A stretch of DNA of 64,000 nt from CAVHXA01 sp963639765. GTDB taxonomy: Bacteria > Bacillota > Clostridia > Oscillospirales > Oscillospiraceae. Both the position numbers and the translations under genes were made by a program. A model generated the notes under the pieces. It was not told the DNA's origin. It ran no database searches and worked only from the letters and a program-made list of their open reading frames with translations. How positions within the stretch are numbered: the stretch's first letter is position 1; the number at the start of each line of letters is the position of its first letter. The stretch covers positions 71,901 through 135,900 of the forward strand of contig CAVHXA010000002.1 in NCBI GenBank assembly GCA_963639765.1, written 5' to 3'. Shown here piece after piece: positions 17,446-26,862 of the stretch.

Positions 17446-18862
17446 AGCCAGCTTCCTGCCTGCCGGATTCTCGCAGCGAATGCTGCGTCTGCTGGGTCCC
17501 GCAGAATATTCCGCCTTTTCGGCCAGTTTTTGCGCACCGCGATTTGGCGGCCTGCGATGGAATCCCTGCAAGGCACCCATAGCCCGTGTGCAGGAGCTTG
17601 GCTACACGCTGTTCTCTGTTCCCTGGGAACCAAACGGTTTTTCCTACAATTCCGGTCTTCGACCCGGGCTGCATCCCTGGCACGATGCCGGAGCCTTCTA
17701 TTTGCAGGAGCCCAGTGCCATGGCTCCTGTCGGGCTGTTGGATATACGCCCGGGTCAGCGTGTTCTGGATTTGTGCGCTGCGCCTGGCGGAAAATCCACC
17801 CAGCTTGCAGCCGCTCTCAATGGCAGCGGAGTTCTGATTGCGAACGAGATTGTCGGGCCGCGGGCAAGGGTCCTGTCCCGCAACATTGAACGCATGGGTG
17901 TACCGAATGCGCTTGTTACCAACGCACACCCCGCCGAGCTGGCCAGACGCTTTCCCGGATGGTTCGATCGGGTACTGGTTGACGCGCCCTGTTCCGGTGA
18001 GGGTATGTTTCGAAAAGAACCGGCTGCCGCAGCCGACTGGTCTGAGGCGCAGGTTGCTGTCTGTGCGGCGCGCCAGCTTGAAATTCTGCACTCTGCCGCA
18101 GCTCTGACCGCGCTGGGCGGTCGGCTGGTCTATTCCACCTGTACCTTTTCTCCAGCCGAAAACGAAGGCACAACGGCCGCCTTTCTGGATGCGCATCCCG
18201 ATTATCATCTTGTTGATGTCTCTGCGCCCTGGTTTTCGTCCGGCCGACAGGACTGGATCGAAAACGGTCCTGCTCAGCTGAACCGAACGGTCCGGCTCTG
18301 GCCGCACAGGCTGCGAGGTGAGGGCCATTTTGCCGCTGTTTTCGAACGCAGTGCCGATGCTGCCGTTGAACCGGAGCCTGCTCCCCTGCAAGGGCAATTC
18401 CCGCCCGAAGTATTTGCGGATTTCCGCGCGCAGACGCTGCCCGATATTGATTTGCCCGAGGGACAGTTTGTCTGCTTTGGCCAAACCCTATACCTGGTTC
18501 CTCCGCAGACCCCGGATCTGACCGGACTGCGGGTCCTTCGAGCCGGGCTGGAGCTTGGGCAAATTGCAAAAAACCGTTTTATTCCCGCGCATGCACTGGC
18601 GTTATGGCTGAAATCCGCCCCAAATATGGCAGATTTTCCGACTTCAGGTCCGGAAATTGCCGCCTATCTGCGCGGTGAAACACTGTCCGGCCCGCAAATC
18701 GGCTGGACTCTGATTACTGCCGACGGTCTGACTCTTGGCTGGGCCAAGGGCTCGGCCGGAACCTTAAAAAATCACTATCCAAAGGGTCTGCGCCGTCCGG
18801 CCATGCAAACGCAGTCGGACGAGACGGATTTTGGCAGAACAGACAAAACATGTCCGAATTAA
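17438..18862 (+). CDS. rsmF: RsmF-type rRNA (cytosine-C5) methyltransferase
   Basis: Members of this NOL1/NOP2/Sun family methylate cytosine C5 in 16S rRNA using S-adenosylmethionine. The roughly 474-residue protein has an N-terminal RNA-binding segment, the SAM site VLDLCAAPGGKSTQLAAAL, motif IV DAPCSGEGMFRKE with one catalytic Cys, and motif VI YSTCTFSPAENEG with the second. The C-terminus (about 330-474) matches the PUA-like extension of RsmF. The start is uncertain: ATG 17438 overlaps the upstream stop and suits coupling, while one 30 bases earlier is possible; neither has a strong ribosome site. Target base assignment (RsmF rather than RsmB) rests on the C-terminal domain. Confidence 0.9.
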   Translation: MTEASFLPAGFSQRMLRLLGPAEYSAFSASFCAPRFGGLRWNPCKAPIARVQELGYTLFSVPWEPNGFSYNSGLRPGLHPWHDAGAFYLQEPSAMAPVGLLDIRPGQRVLDLCAAPGGKSTQLAAALNGSGVLIANEIVGPRARVLSRNIERMGVPNALVTNAHPAELARRFPGWFDRVLVDAPCSGEGMFRKEPAAAADWSEAQVAVCAARQLEILHSAAALTALGGRLVYSTCTFSPAENEGTTAAFLDAHPDYHLVDVSAPWFSSGRQDWIENGPAQLNRTVRLWPHRLRGEGHFAAVFERSADAAVEPEPAPLQGQFPPEVFADFRAQTLPDIDLPEGQFVCFGQTLYLVPPQTPDLTGLRVLRAGLELGQIAKNRFIPAHALALWLKSAPNMADFPTSGPEIAAYLRGETLSGPQIGWTLITADGLTLGWAKGSAGTLKNHYPKGLRRPAMQTQSDETDFGRTDKTCPN

Positions 18863-18877
18863 AACCCCGGCCGATCG

Positions 18878-18907
18878 TTGACACATGCCCGGAGCCACTG
18901 TTATCAT
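18878..18907 (+). promoter_or_regulatory. Sigma-70 promoter for the OYE-type reductase
   Basis: TTGACA (18878-18883) and TATCAT (18902-18907) are 18 bases apart, about 115 bases upstream of the start codon. Confidence 0.75.
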
Positions 18908-19022
18908 AAAAACAGCATACTGCATAATCTATGGCAGCGCGGCTTCTGACCGCCGTCTCGGACCGCTGCATTTTCCTTTCTGTCCGCAGCAGACCGCTGT
19001 CAACCTGTAAATGGAGGCCCTT

Positions 19023-21017
19023 ATGGATAATAAATTCTATCCACATATCTTCTCTCCGATCACCATCGGCGGCGTGACCTACAAAAACCGTATCTTTCAG
19101 GCACCGGCCACGCCCCATCTGCTTCAGCGCGACGAAAAATATCCAACCGAAGCCTATATCGAATACTATGCCGCCAAGGCGCGCGGCGGGACGGCCAGCG
19201 TAACCGTAGGCGGCTACGACATGGGCAATGCACCCGAAAAACCCGGCTGGCACAGCACCTATCTTCTGGATCGCCAATACTGGCGTGACTGGACCCGTCT
19301 GACCGACGCCATTCATTTTTACGGTGCTAAAGCCTCATTGGAGCTGCTTGCCTTTTTCTACTACGGCTACCGTCAGGACGGATCCCCCTTTATCTATTCG
19401 GTAGACGGCACTCCCGGCCCCGACGGATCCGAGCGGCCCATGCTTACTCAAGAAGCCATGCAGGAAATCGCCGATCGCTATGCCGACACTGCCGAGGCCG
19501 CGCTCAATGTCGGCTTTGACTCGATTCTCATTCACGGCGGACACGGCCTTGTAATCTTCCGGTTCCTCTCTGAGCTCTTCAACCACCGCACCGACGAATT
19601 TGGCGGCAGCTTTGAAAACCGTGCCCGTTTCCCGATCATGATACTCGATGCCATCCGCAAGCGTGTTGGCCGCCGCCTGTTGATTGAATACCGCATCTCC
19701 GGCGACGAGCTGGCTGAAGTTGCCGGCATGGACGTATCAAAAAGTTTTCGGATTGACGACTGTATTCACTACCTTGAGATGATCCAGGACAAGATCGACA
19801 TTGCCCACATCTCGGCCGGCAATATGTCCATCCCCGGCACCGAAGCCATCATGCACCCGACCATCTTCTGCAAACCTGCTCAAAACGCGTGGCTGGCCCG
19901 CAAGGTAAAGGAATCCGGTAAGCTGCATATCCACGTTCTGACTCTTGGTGCCTTTCAGGATCCGGCTCTGATCGAGGAAACGCTGGCCACCGGTGGTGCC
20001 GATCTGGTTGCCATGGCCCGTGGCACCATTGCCGACCCCGAAATGCCCAACAAGGCCTTCGAAGGGCGCGGCGACGAAATCATTCCCTGCATCAAATGCT
20101 TCCACTGCCTCGACTATACACGCATCAACTCCTCCTTCGGCTGCTCGGTCAACCCCGAGGTTGGACGTGAAGTCTGGCTTCCCGCTCATATAGAGCCACC
20201 CAGGAGCAAAAAGAACGTGGTAATTATCGGCGGCGGCCCGGCCGGCATGCAGGCCGCCATCACCGCGGCACAGCGCGGACATCAGGTCACCATCTACGAA
20301 AAAGGACCCCGGCTGGGCGGCAAGCTTCTGTTTGCCGAACAGATGAGCTTCAAATATGATCTGGCCCGCTTTGTTCACTACCAGATTCACATGATTGAAA
20401 AGCTGGGTGTCCGCACGGTTCTCAATACCGAGGCCACTCCTGAGCAAATCGAGGCGCTGCATGCCGATGTGGTATTTGCAGCTATCGGTGGTTACCCGTT
20501 TGTTCCGCCCATTCCCGGCGTACGTGACGAAGCCGGTAATCTGGCCAAAAACGTTATCACTGCAGTAGACAGCTTCGGCTATGACCCCGCTGATCTGGGA
20601 CAAAGGCTTTGCTTTATCGGCGGCGGCGAGGTTGGCTGTGAAACAGCGCTGCACTATGCCATGGATCTGGGTAAACAGGTCACCGTTATCGAGATGCTGC
20701 CCAAGCTGAGCCAGGAAACCCTGTATCTGCCTCGTGAGCCGCTGGTAAAGAACACAGAGGCTCTTTGCACCACCTATACCGGTGCCCGGGTTACGCAGAT
20801 CACCCCCGATGGCGTAAAGTTCCTGGATGCCGACGGCTGTGAGCAGTTCGTGGTCTGTGACAAAATTCTGCTCAGTTCCGGCATGCGCGCCGACAGTACC
20901 GGTGCAGAAGCCTTCAGAACCTGCGCGCCCGTCTTTGATGTCCTTGGCGACGCGCGTCTGGCCAAAAACGTTCGTACAGCTACCCGCACAGCCTACGACG
21001 CAGCAGTCCGTCTTTAA
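19023..21017 (+). CDS. OYE-type FMN/4Fe-4S/FAD oxidoreductase 1 (canonical active site)
   Basis: This 664-residue protein has the architecture of 2,4-dienoyl-CoA reductase, trimethylamine dehydrogenase and BaiCD-like enzymes. There is an N-terminal FMN barrel (FSPITIGGVTYKNRIFQAP), an active-site segment with paired histidines (H171 and H174 in IHGGHGL) before RTDEFGGS, a 4Fe-4S cluster site (CIKCFHC...GC, about 357-375), and a C-terminal FAD/NAD(P) module (VVIIGGGPAGMQAAITAAQRG and CFIGGGEVGCETALHYA). Such enzymes usually reduce activated C=C bonds. The ATG at 19023 follows GGAGG. It is the only one of the three paralogues here with an intact HxxH pair. Substrate unknown. Confidence 0.9.
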   Translation: MDNKFYPHIFSPITIGGVTYKNRIFQAPATPHLLQRDEKYPTEAYIEYYAAKARGGTASVTVGGYDMGNAPEKPGWHSTYLLDRQYWRDWTRLTDAIHFYGAKASLELLAFFYYGYRQDGSPFIYSVDGTPGPDGSERPMLTQEAMQEIADRYADTAEAALNVGFDSILIHGGHGLVIFRFLSELFNHRTDEFGGSFENRARFPIMILDAIRKRVGRRLLIEYRISGDELAEVAGMDVSKSFRIDDCIHYLEMIQDKIDIAHISAGNMSIPGTEAIMHPTIFCKPAQNAWLARKVKESGKLHIHVLTLGAFQDPALIEETLATGGADLVAMARGTIADPEMPNKAFEGRGDEIIPCIKCFHCLDYTRINSSFGCSVNPEVGREVWLPAHIEPPRSKKNVVIIGGGPAGMQAAITAAQRGHQVTIYEKGPRLGGKLLFAEQMSFKYDLARFVHYQIHMIEKLGVRTVLNTEATPEQIEALHADVVFAAIGGYPFVPPIPGVRDEAGNLAKNVITAVDSFGYDPADLGQRLCFIGGGEVGCETALHYAMDLGKQVTVIEMLPKLSQETLYLPREPLVKNTEALCTTYTGARVTQITPDGVKFLDADGCEQFVVCDKILLSSGMRADSTGAEAFRTCAPVFDVLGDARLAKNVRTATRTAYDAAVRL

Positions 21018-21365
21018 GCTCTCTGCCTGTTTTCGCCTTCCCGCCCCCTCTAAATGAGCGGGCTTTTCCTATACACTCATCCGTTTCCGTTCTCCTTATT
21101 TCCGAATAAACCGTGATAAGCCTGTCTGTAACCCGGTGCATGGAATGCACACAGGTTTTTGAATAATCCTTTCGTGCAGGCATCGGTCTTCTGTCTGCCG
21201 CTGCGAAACAGCAGGCTCTCTTCTTTTGAAAGAAAGCCTGCCGTTTACATGTATTTGGAAAATGCCGCACAATTTATCAGCGGTTTCTTCCGGATCTCTT
21301 GCCTCCAGTTCCACAGTTTGGAAAACCTGCGGCAACATCACATCGTTGCGTCTGCGGCATTTCCT
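21018..21365. other. Convergent intergenic region between two OYE-type genes
   Basis: No convincing gene lies in these 348 bases. A weak terminator-like stem follows the plus-strand gene: CCCGC (21040-21044) and GCGGG (21058-21062), then CTTTT. A second stem, GCAGGCT (21211-21217) with AGCCTGC (21235-21241), has T-rich flanks on both strands and may end transcription in both directions. Confidence 0.4.
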
Positions 21366-23969
21366 TTACTTTTCCGGAGCCGGGCCGCCGTGACCTCCGG
21401 GACCTCCCGGGCCGCCGAGACCGCCGGGACCTTCCCGGCTTCCGGAATCCGGGTTTTCAGGAAGCTGCTCGTTTTCTGCATTATACAGAGCTGCGCTATA
21501 GGTGTTCAAGACCTTTCCGCCTTCTTTTTCAACAACACTTGCATTCAGCCCTGCGGGTGTTCCGAAGCGGATCTCATATTGATGGACCGTTGGACCGGCA
21601 GGCATGTCAAAGGCTACACCACCCGGGAAAGTCCGCAGATTTTCGCCCGGAGTTGTCCCAAGATCATTGATCACAGCCGCGCCATTGCGCAGATCAAACA
21701 TATGATATTTGTCCCCGCCCGGAGTTGGCAGCAGGCCCAGATACAGTCCGGCAATCACAGGTTTGGGCTCTTCATCCAGGGCGCACACAGCGGCATAGGC
21801 GTCTGCGGTACAGGCCCGCACGCTTCCGGGGCTGCTGTTGTCGCCGATAACGAACACCTGCGGTGCCAGGCCGAAAAAGGCTTCGGCCTCTTCGGTCCGT
21901 GATTTGCGTCCGCCGGAAACCACAATGGAATCAAACTCCAGACGAACAATCTGTGTAGTGACTTTGCTCAGATCCGGTTCCGGCATACCGGGCATGCCAT
22001 GCATGCCGCCGTGCCCCGGACCAAAGGTCCTTTTCTGAACAGGGTCCGGCATGCGTCCGTCGATTGTGCTTACATTGGCGGCTTTGGTCAAGCCGTCGCC
22101 GCCGGGGCCTCCCGGCCCGCCGTGACCGCCCAGCATGGGCGCCGGCCCATAATATTCCGGATCGCCCGGCTGCGCTCCGTCAAATCCGCCGACAGGACCA
22201 TTCTGTCCGCCGTTGCGGGTCATTTCAAATTTCGGCATTCCAGTTTTGACCTCGGCAATAAGATACCCGTCACCGATTTCCCTGGTTGCAGCATAATCCA
22301 TGTAGTGGAAGTTGCTGTTGGCTTTAAAGCGATTTTCGCAGGCCAGACGGGCATGATCATCGTCATACAGGTGTACGGCGCTGCGTGTAAGCATAGTTAC
22401 ATCGTGTCCGCACTCAGCCAGGTACAGAGCAGTCTCGCGGCCGGACTCTCCGCCGCCAACCACCACAACCCGCTTTCCGAGCTCTGCTTCGTGGCCGTAA
22501 ACACGGTCCACCGTCCAGACGTTCTCACCGTCTGCACCGGGAACATCGATAGAGGCTGCCCCGGAGCCAAGTGCCGCGATAATGGCATCATAGCCCCGGC
22601 TTGCCAGAAGCTGCGGTGTGGCAGCCGTGTTGAGCAGGATCCTGGCCCCGCACTCGGAAACGGTGCGTACCAGCCAGCTGCAATAGTTGGCCAGCGGCCA
22701 CTTAAATGCCGGATACCTGGCGAATTTCAGCTGGCCGCCCAGAGAATCAGAGGCTTCATAGAGTGTAACATCGTGACCGCGCTGTACGGCAAGCACGGCA
22801 GCACGCATACCGGCCGGTCCGCCGCCGATTATCGCAACCTTTTTGCTTCTCGGTGCTTTCCTGGGAGCATCGACCAGCAGGTGCTGATAGCCGGCTTCCG
22901 GGTTAACGGCACAGGTCCCCCCGTGGCAGCCGTTGCACAGCAGGCAGGGGGTTATATCGCAGCCGCGCCCGGACTGCAGCTTTTCGCCAAAATCTTCGTC
23001 ACAGATAAAACCGCGTGCCATGGATACGCAGTCTGTTTTTCCTTCTGCAATCCATCGATCGATACGGTCCAGATCCAAAAATCCGCCTACAGGAGAAACC
23101 AGAGCCCGGATTCCGCGTTTTTTAAAGGCCTCGGCATATTTCAGATTCAGCGGCGCATCCGGAGTAAAATTATAGCCGTTTACATGGGTGGACGAGCCCT
23201 CATATCCCCGAAGCTGAAAGATATCAACCAGACCCTCGCACAGCTTGGCATAATCCAGAAAGTCCTCCAGAGTATAGCCGGGCTCTTCTTCGGTTGCGGA
23301 TATCTGACATTCCAGAAGGAAATCCTGACCGCAGGCCTGCTTGATAGCCCTGAAAATTTCAAGACTCAGCGTGGCACGCTCGGCTATGGTTGCCCCACCG
23401 TATTTGTCGGTACGCTGATTTAGCAGCGGTGACAGTGAGCAGGCCAGAATCGATCCGCGGTAGGACATGTAGATGGTTGCCATATCAAAGCCAAGACTCT
23501 TGAGCTCCCGGCATTGGTGGACAAAATCATCAATCATTCCCTGAATACGATCGTAGGAAATACCGTGCTTGTTGGAAAAGTTGCGGGAATAGTCTCCGTT
23601 TTTCGGAATTTCGTTCCAGTTGGGTGTATCGGAGATGGCAACATACTGCGGTTCAACGTTCATCAGTGAGGCTCCGCACAGTGTGCCGTATTTGTGGCAG
23701 TCTTCTACAATGCGCGCAAATCCGGCACGAGTATCGGCGTTGAGCATATCCAGCTGCGTCATCCGGCTTCGGCGGCCCTCGCAGTCCGGCCAGGAGCCTA
23801 CGTCCATCGTAACCGTGGCTGAGCCCTTTCGGGCAAAGTCGGTATAAAAGGCATGCAGGGCGTCCATGCTTTCAAGTGAGGACGGAACGCACTTGGAGTT
23901 AAGCAGATGGGATTTCAGAGTTTTGCCCCCGATTCGGATAGGGCTGAGAATGTGGCTGTAGGTTGGCAT
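21366..23969 (-). CDS. OYE-type oxidoreductase 2 with Gly/Pro/Met-rich insert and C-terminal extension
   Basis: The protein has the same FMN barrel, 4Fe-4S site (CLLCNGCHGGTC) and FAD/NAD(P) module (VAIIGGGPAGMRAAVLAVQRG, VVVVGGGESGRETALYLAECG) as the gene at 19023, but is 867 residues, about 200 longer. The extra sequence is in two places. One is an insert of roughly 100 residues in the FAD module, rich in Gly, Pro and Met (GGHGGPGGPGGDG, GGMHGMPGMPEP). The other is a C-terminal domain of about 130 residues ending GGPGGPGGHGGPAPEK. In the active-site loop the usual HxxH is Y167-x-x-Y170 (IYMSYRG). The ATG at 23969 follows AGGAGA. It may share a transcript with the lipoprotein gene 185 bases upstream. 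Substrate unknown. Confidence 0.87.
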   Translation of the reverse strand: MPTYSHILSPIRIGGKTLKSHLLNSKCVPSSLESMDALHAFYTDFARKGSATVTMDVGSWPDCEGRRSRMTQLDMLNADTRAGFARIVEDCHKYGTLCGASLMNVEPQYVAISDTPNWNEIPKNGDYSRNFSNKHGISYDRIQGMIDDFVHQCRELKSLGFDMATIYMSYRGSILACSLSPLLNQRTDKYGGATIAERATLSLEIFRAIKQACGQDFLLECQISATEEEPGYTLEDFLDYAKLCEGLVDIFQLRGYEGSSTHVNGYNFTPDAPLNLKYAEAFKKRGIRALVSPVGGFLDLDRIDRWIAEGKTDCVSMARGFICDEDFGEKLQSGRGCDITPCLLCNGCHGGTCAVNPEAGYQHLLVDAPRKAPRSKKVAIIGGGPAGMRAAVLAVQRGHDVTLYEASDSLGGQLKFARYPAFKWPLANYCSWLVRTVSECGARILLNTAATPQLLASRGYDAIIAALGSGAASIDVPGADGENVWTVDRVYGHEAELGKRVVVVGGGESGRETALYLAECGHDVTMLTRSAVHLYDDDHARLACENRFKANSNFHYMDYAATREIGDGYLIAEVKTGMPKFEMTRNGGQNGPVGGFDGAQPGDPEYYGPAPMLGGHGGPGGPGGDGLTKAANVSTIDGRMPDPVQKRTFGPGHGGMHGMPGMPEPDLSKVTTQIVRLEFDSIVVSGGRKSRTEEAEAFFGLAPQVFVIGDNSSPGSVRACTADAYAAVCALDEEPKPVIAGLYLGLLPTPGGDKYHMFDLRNGAAVINDLGTTPGENLRTFPGGVAFDMPAGPTVHQYEIRFGTPAGLNASVVEKEGGKVLNTYSAALYNAENEQLPENPDSGSREGPGGLGGPGGPGGHGGPAPEK

Positions 23970-24154
23970 GATGTTCTCCTTTGTTGTTTTCAGAGTGCAG
24001 AAAAACCCGGAGGCCCGACCGCGTATGATTTTTCCCGCTTTGCAGCAGATCAGGCTGTCTTCTTCCGGCCTGCAAAAATGCGGATCCCTGTAATGCTGCC
24101 GAAAATCATTCCGGCAGAACGGTCGGGCCCGGGATACGGAACGCCTTGTTCTTT

Positions 24155-25939
24155 TCAGCCTGCCAGCTGTTCGTAGTAATTGTCCAGTGCAATCTGGCGG
24201 ATTTCTACACAACGTTCGATATTCATGCTGCTCAGCAGGGCCTGGAAATCCTCCCATTCGGTCTCGATGTCCCGATCGCCGGTAACGAACTTTGTGAGCC
24301 ATTCGTTGCACACGGTCGCAATGTCGCTGGCAGCATTGGTGTATTCGTTGCTCAGCTCGGTTGGGGTGGTTGCGTTGGTTGGAATGGAACGTTCGCCCTC
24401 ACCTGTAGCAGAGGTCCACAGATCCCAGGCTGCGAGCTGCTGATCGGAATATTCAAACGCGGTACGAGTGCGTATATCCAAACCGGTAAGCGTTCCAAAA
24501 GGAGTGCGGCACCGCAGGAAGTTGGAAGCGCTCAGGCCATAGGAATTGTCGGTAACAAACTCGGTAAACTGCGGCTGCCCGTTTTCGTCCAGGGTGTAGT
24601 CCACACCCTCCAGACCATAGTTATGCAGCAGAACGCCTTCGTCAGAATACCAGAAGTCCATCCATGACAAAACGGCCTGAAGATTGTCTTCCGCCTCTAC
24701 GAGCACAATTGTTGATGTAGAGTCGGTGACGGAAATTTCAGAGTTATGGTTGATGATATCGCCGTCTTCGTGCGGACCCAGCACGGCACTTACCGCAAAG
24801 CCCTCCGGCAGCTCCATGCCGTTCAGAGTAGACAAGCCCTCGATTGAGGATGGCCACAGGCCGATCTGTCCACCGGATACCACACTGTTAAACTGCGGAC
24901 TGAGCGCATTGGATACAGTCGTCATAAAGTCAACGTTCAGGATGCCGGCCTCCCAGCAGCGATGAAGCCAGGAAATATAATCCTTCTGCTCCTGCGTGGT
25001 AACCGATGCGATCACGGTTCCGTTATCCTGGAACATGGTCAGATCGCTGGCGCTGGCCGCCTGATAGGGAACCTCGTTGCCGCCAAAGTTGGTCATGGTC
25101 AGCTCCTGACAGATATAGACGGGCCAGTCACAGTCGTAGCTGTCCTTAAATCCCTTGAGAACCGTAAAGTAATCCTCCCAGGTCTCCGGAATTTCATAGC
25201 CAAGCTCATCGAGCCAGTCCTGACGGATCAGCAGGCCCTGGTTCTGACGGTATTCGTCATACATGGAGCTTATGGACAAAAAACGTCCATTGAGCGTTAC
25301 GTCTTCAAGGTAGCCATAATCCATTATGCGGTGGTAATAGTTGGGCATATACTCCTTGACACAGTCGGTAAAGTCGAGAATCACTTCATCCTCCACACCC
25401 TGTTCCAGACCGCCGGTGTAATCTCCCCCCTTTACAAGGTCGGTATAGTCTCCTGCCGCGATAAACAGCTGATACTGCTCTGACCAGGTCATAAAGGAAA
25501 GATAGCGGACCTCGAGCTCGGTATTGGTTAGCTCGACCAGCTTGGGATAATAGTCAAACTGATTAAACTGTGTCAGCCCCAGTTCTCCGAGGGCCCCCAT
25601 GATATTTACCTCGGTAGACAGCATGGTTACAACCTGTGGGTCGGTTTCCGGAAATACGGCCTGCCATGTATAGTCGTAGGCCGTTTCTTCGGCGACGGGC
25701 CCGGCAGCCTCGGTCGGAGCCTCTCCTTCGACCGCTTCGGCGGCAGGGGTCTGTTCCTCAACTTCATCAGCCGGCTCCTCGGCCTCGGCAGGCTCGACGG
25801 CCTGTGCAGGCTCGGATTCGGCTTCGGCTGTGGATTCGGCAGTGGTTTCGGCTGTGGTCTGCGTTTCGTTTTTTGCGCAGGCACTGAAAAGCGCACACAG
25901 CATCGTCAGTGTCAGCAGTAACGCCAGTAGTTTTTTCAT
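24155..25939 (-). CDS. Extracellular solute-binding lipoprotein A (orphan)
   Basis: This 594-residue protein starts with a lipoprotein signal (MKKLLALLLTLTM, lipobox FSAC with the lipidated Cys near 21), then a linker of about 65 residues made almost only of Ala, Glu, Thr and Pro, then a large periplasmic-binding-type domain of the family-1 (LipO/YtcQ-like) class. Typical segments are MTWSEQYQLFIAAGDYTDLV and LLIRQDWLDELGYEIPETWEDY. It should sit on the outer face of the membrane and bind a solute. No permease or ATPase gene lies nearby. It is clearly paralogous to the gene at 33970 (shared YTGGLEQGVEDE, MPNYYHRI, SMYDE) and sits between OYE-type and Gly/Pro-rich genes. Confidence 0.9.
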   Translation of the reverse strand: MKKLLALLLTLTMLCALFSACAKNETQTTAETTAESTAEAESEPAQAVEPAEAEEPADEVEEQTPAAEAVEGEAPTEAAGPVAEETAYDYTWQAVFPETDPQVVTMLSTEVNIMGALGELGLTQFNQFDYYPKLVELTNTELEVRYLSFMTWSEQYQLFIAAGDYTDLVKGGDYTGGLEQGVEDEVILDFTDCVKEYMPNYYHRIMDYGYLEDVTLNGRFLSISSMYDEYRQNQGLLIRQDWLDELGYEIPETWEDYFTVLKGFKDSYDCDWPVYICQELTMTNFGGNEVPYQAASASDLTMFQDNGTVIASVTTQEQKDYISWLHRCWEAGILNVDFMTTVSNALSPQFNSVVSGGQIGLWPSSIEGLSTLNGMELPEGFAVSAVLGPHEDGDIINHNSEISVTDSTSTIVLVEAEDNLQAVLSWMDFWYSDEGVLLHNYGLEGVDYTLDENGQPQFTEFVTDNSYGLSASNFLRCRTPFGTLTGLDIRTRTAFEYSDQQLAAWDLWTSATGEGERSIPTNATTPTELSNEYTNAASDIATVCNEWLTKFVTGDRDIETEWEDFQALLSSMNIERCVEIRQIALDNYYEQLAG

Positions 25940-26117
25940 AAGTCTCTCCTTTCTCCTGTCTGTGCCGGAAAGATACAGACGGTCTGTCAGCTTGTCAGAA
26001 AAGCCTCACAGAGTTTGCACGTGCAGGTGCAATGGTGGGATGCTTCCCGTATCATCTTATCCGCCTGCTGTGGGCAGTCAGCTCGCACGGCAGGCTCTTT
26101 CTCCGCAAGGTCCGAGA

Positions 26118-26594
26118 TCAGTCCAGCTTTTTTCCATAAACCAGATTGGGAAATTTTCCCTCTCCGCCGCCTACGGAAATCATGCCCTCGATGTAGCCGT
26201 CTTTGTCCACACGGGCCCAGACCTCCCACTTGCCGGGACCGGCATTGTAGTCTACCTTAAAGAATTCATCGCCGGTATACCAGCCCCAGTTGATGGGAGT
26301 ACCGTCGGCTGTTCCGGACAGAGATCCGTCGGGATTGGGCGTAAAGTGAAAGGTCATTTCTCCTTCAAAGAAGTTTTCACCGGGTGTGCCGTGATCAGGC
26401 AGCTCTACAGCAGGCGCTGCCGTGCCGGGATCGGGCATTGCACCTTCGGGCATCGGACCGCCGGGGCCGCCAGGCCCTCCGGGTCCCCCGGGACCGCCGG
26501 GACCGCCGGGCGCTCCGCCCTGAAAATCCTCTCCATGAACAAGCTTGGCATCTGGAAGCCATTTTTTAATGTAATAAGTACCGGAAATTGCCAT
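26118..26594 (-). CDS. Small Gly-Pro-Gly repeat protein, unknown function
   Basis: I do not recognise this 158-residue protein. It starts MAISGTYYIKKWLPDAKLV, then has a run of PGG triplets (about residues 29-47), then a C-terminal part of roughly 90 residues made of short beta-like segments (EMTFHFTPNPDGSLSGT, FFKVDYN, WEVWARVDKDGYIEGMISV). That pattern could be a small calycin-like barrel. There is no signal peptide or membrane segment, so it should be cytosolic. The ATG at 26594 follows GGAAGG. It reads toward the lipoprotein and OYE-type genes and shares the Gly-Pro-Gly feature with several proteins of the island. Confidence 0.75.
   Translation of the reverse strand: MAISGTYYIKKWLPDAKLVHGEDFQGGAPGGPGGPGGPGGPGGPGGPMPEGAMPDPGTAAPAVELPDHGTPGENFFEGEMTFHFTPNPDGSLSGTADGTPINWGWYTGDEFFKVDYNAGPGKWEVWARVDKDGYIEGMISVGGGEGKFPNLVYGKKLD
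26454..26510 (-). repeat. In-frame PGG tandem repeat
   Basis: Fifty-seven bases encode PGG repeated six times plus a final Pro, with synonymous variation between units. Confidence 0.9.
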
Positions 26595-26702
26595 TGTATT
26601 CATCCTTCCCACAGTTTTCGATTTTACCAGTTCAGTATACCCCCGCCGCAAAATGCCAACAAGGGACAGATTCTGTACAGGGGGCCAAATTCCGTCCCAG
26701 GG

Positions 26703-26721
26703 CAGATTTGTTTAAAATCTG
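26703..26721. promoter_or_regulatory. Inverted repeat in the divergent control region
   Basis: CAGATTT (26703-26709) and AAATCTG (26715-26721) flank GTTTA, midway between the divergent genes starting at 26594 and 26863. It is a candidate operator; no binding protein is implied by sequence alone. Confidence 0.35.
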
Positions 26722-26862
26722 GCGTAACGGGTGGAAACTGTCGGTTGCCCTTTGCGCAAAATAATGAAATATTTCAATCAGAGGGATTCTGCTGCATGGC
26801 GGCCTGTTGATCATCCACCGCAGCAGCACAAACAATTCATCTGAGGAAAGGAGAATGGAGAA

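Noticed and set aside
21096..21341. Small minus-strand frame of 81 codons between the OYE-type genes
   Set aside because: No ribosome site, no recognisable domain, and it overlaps the hairpins of a convergent intergenic region.
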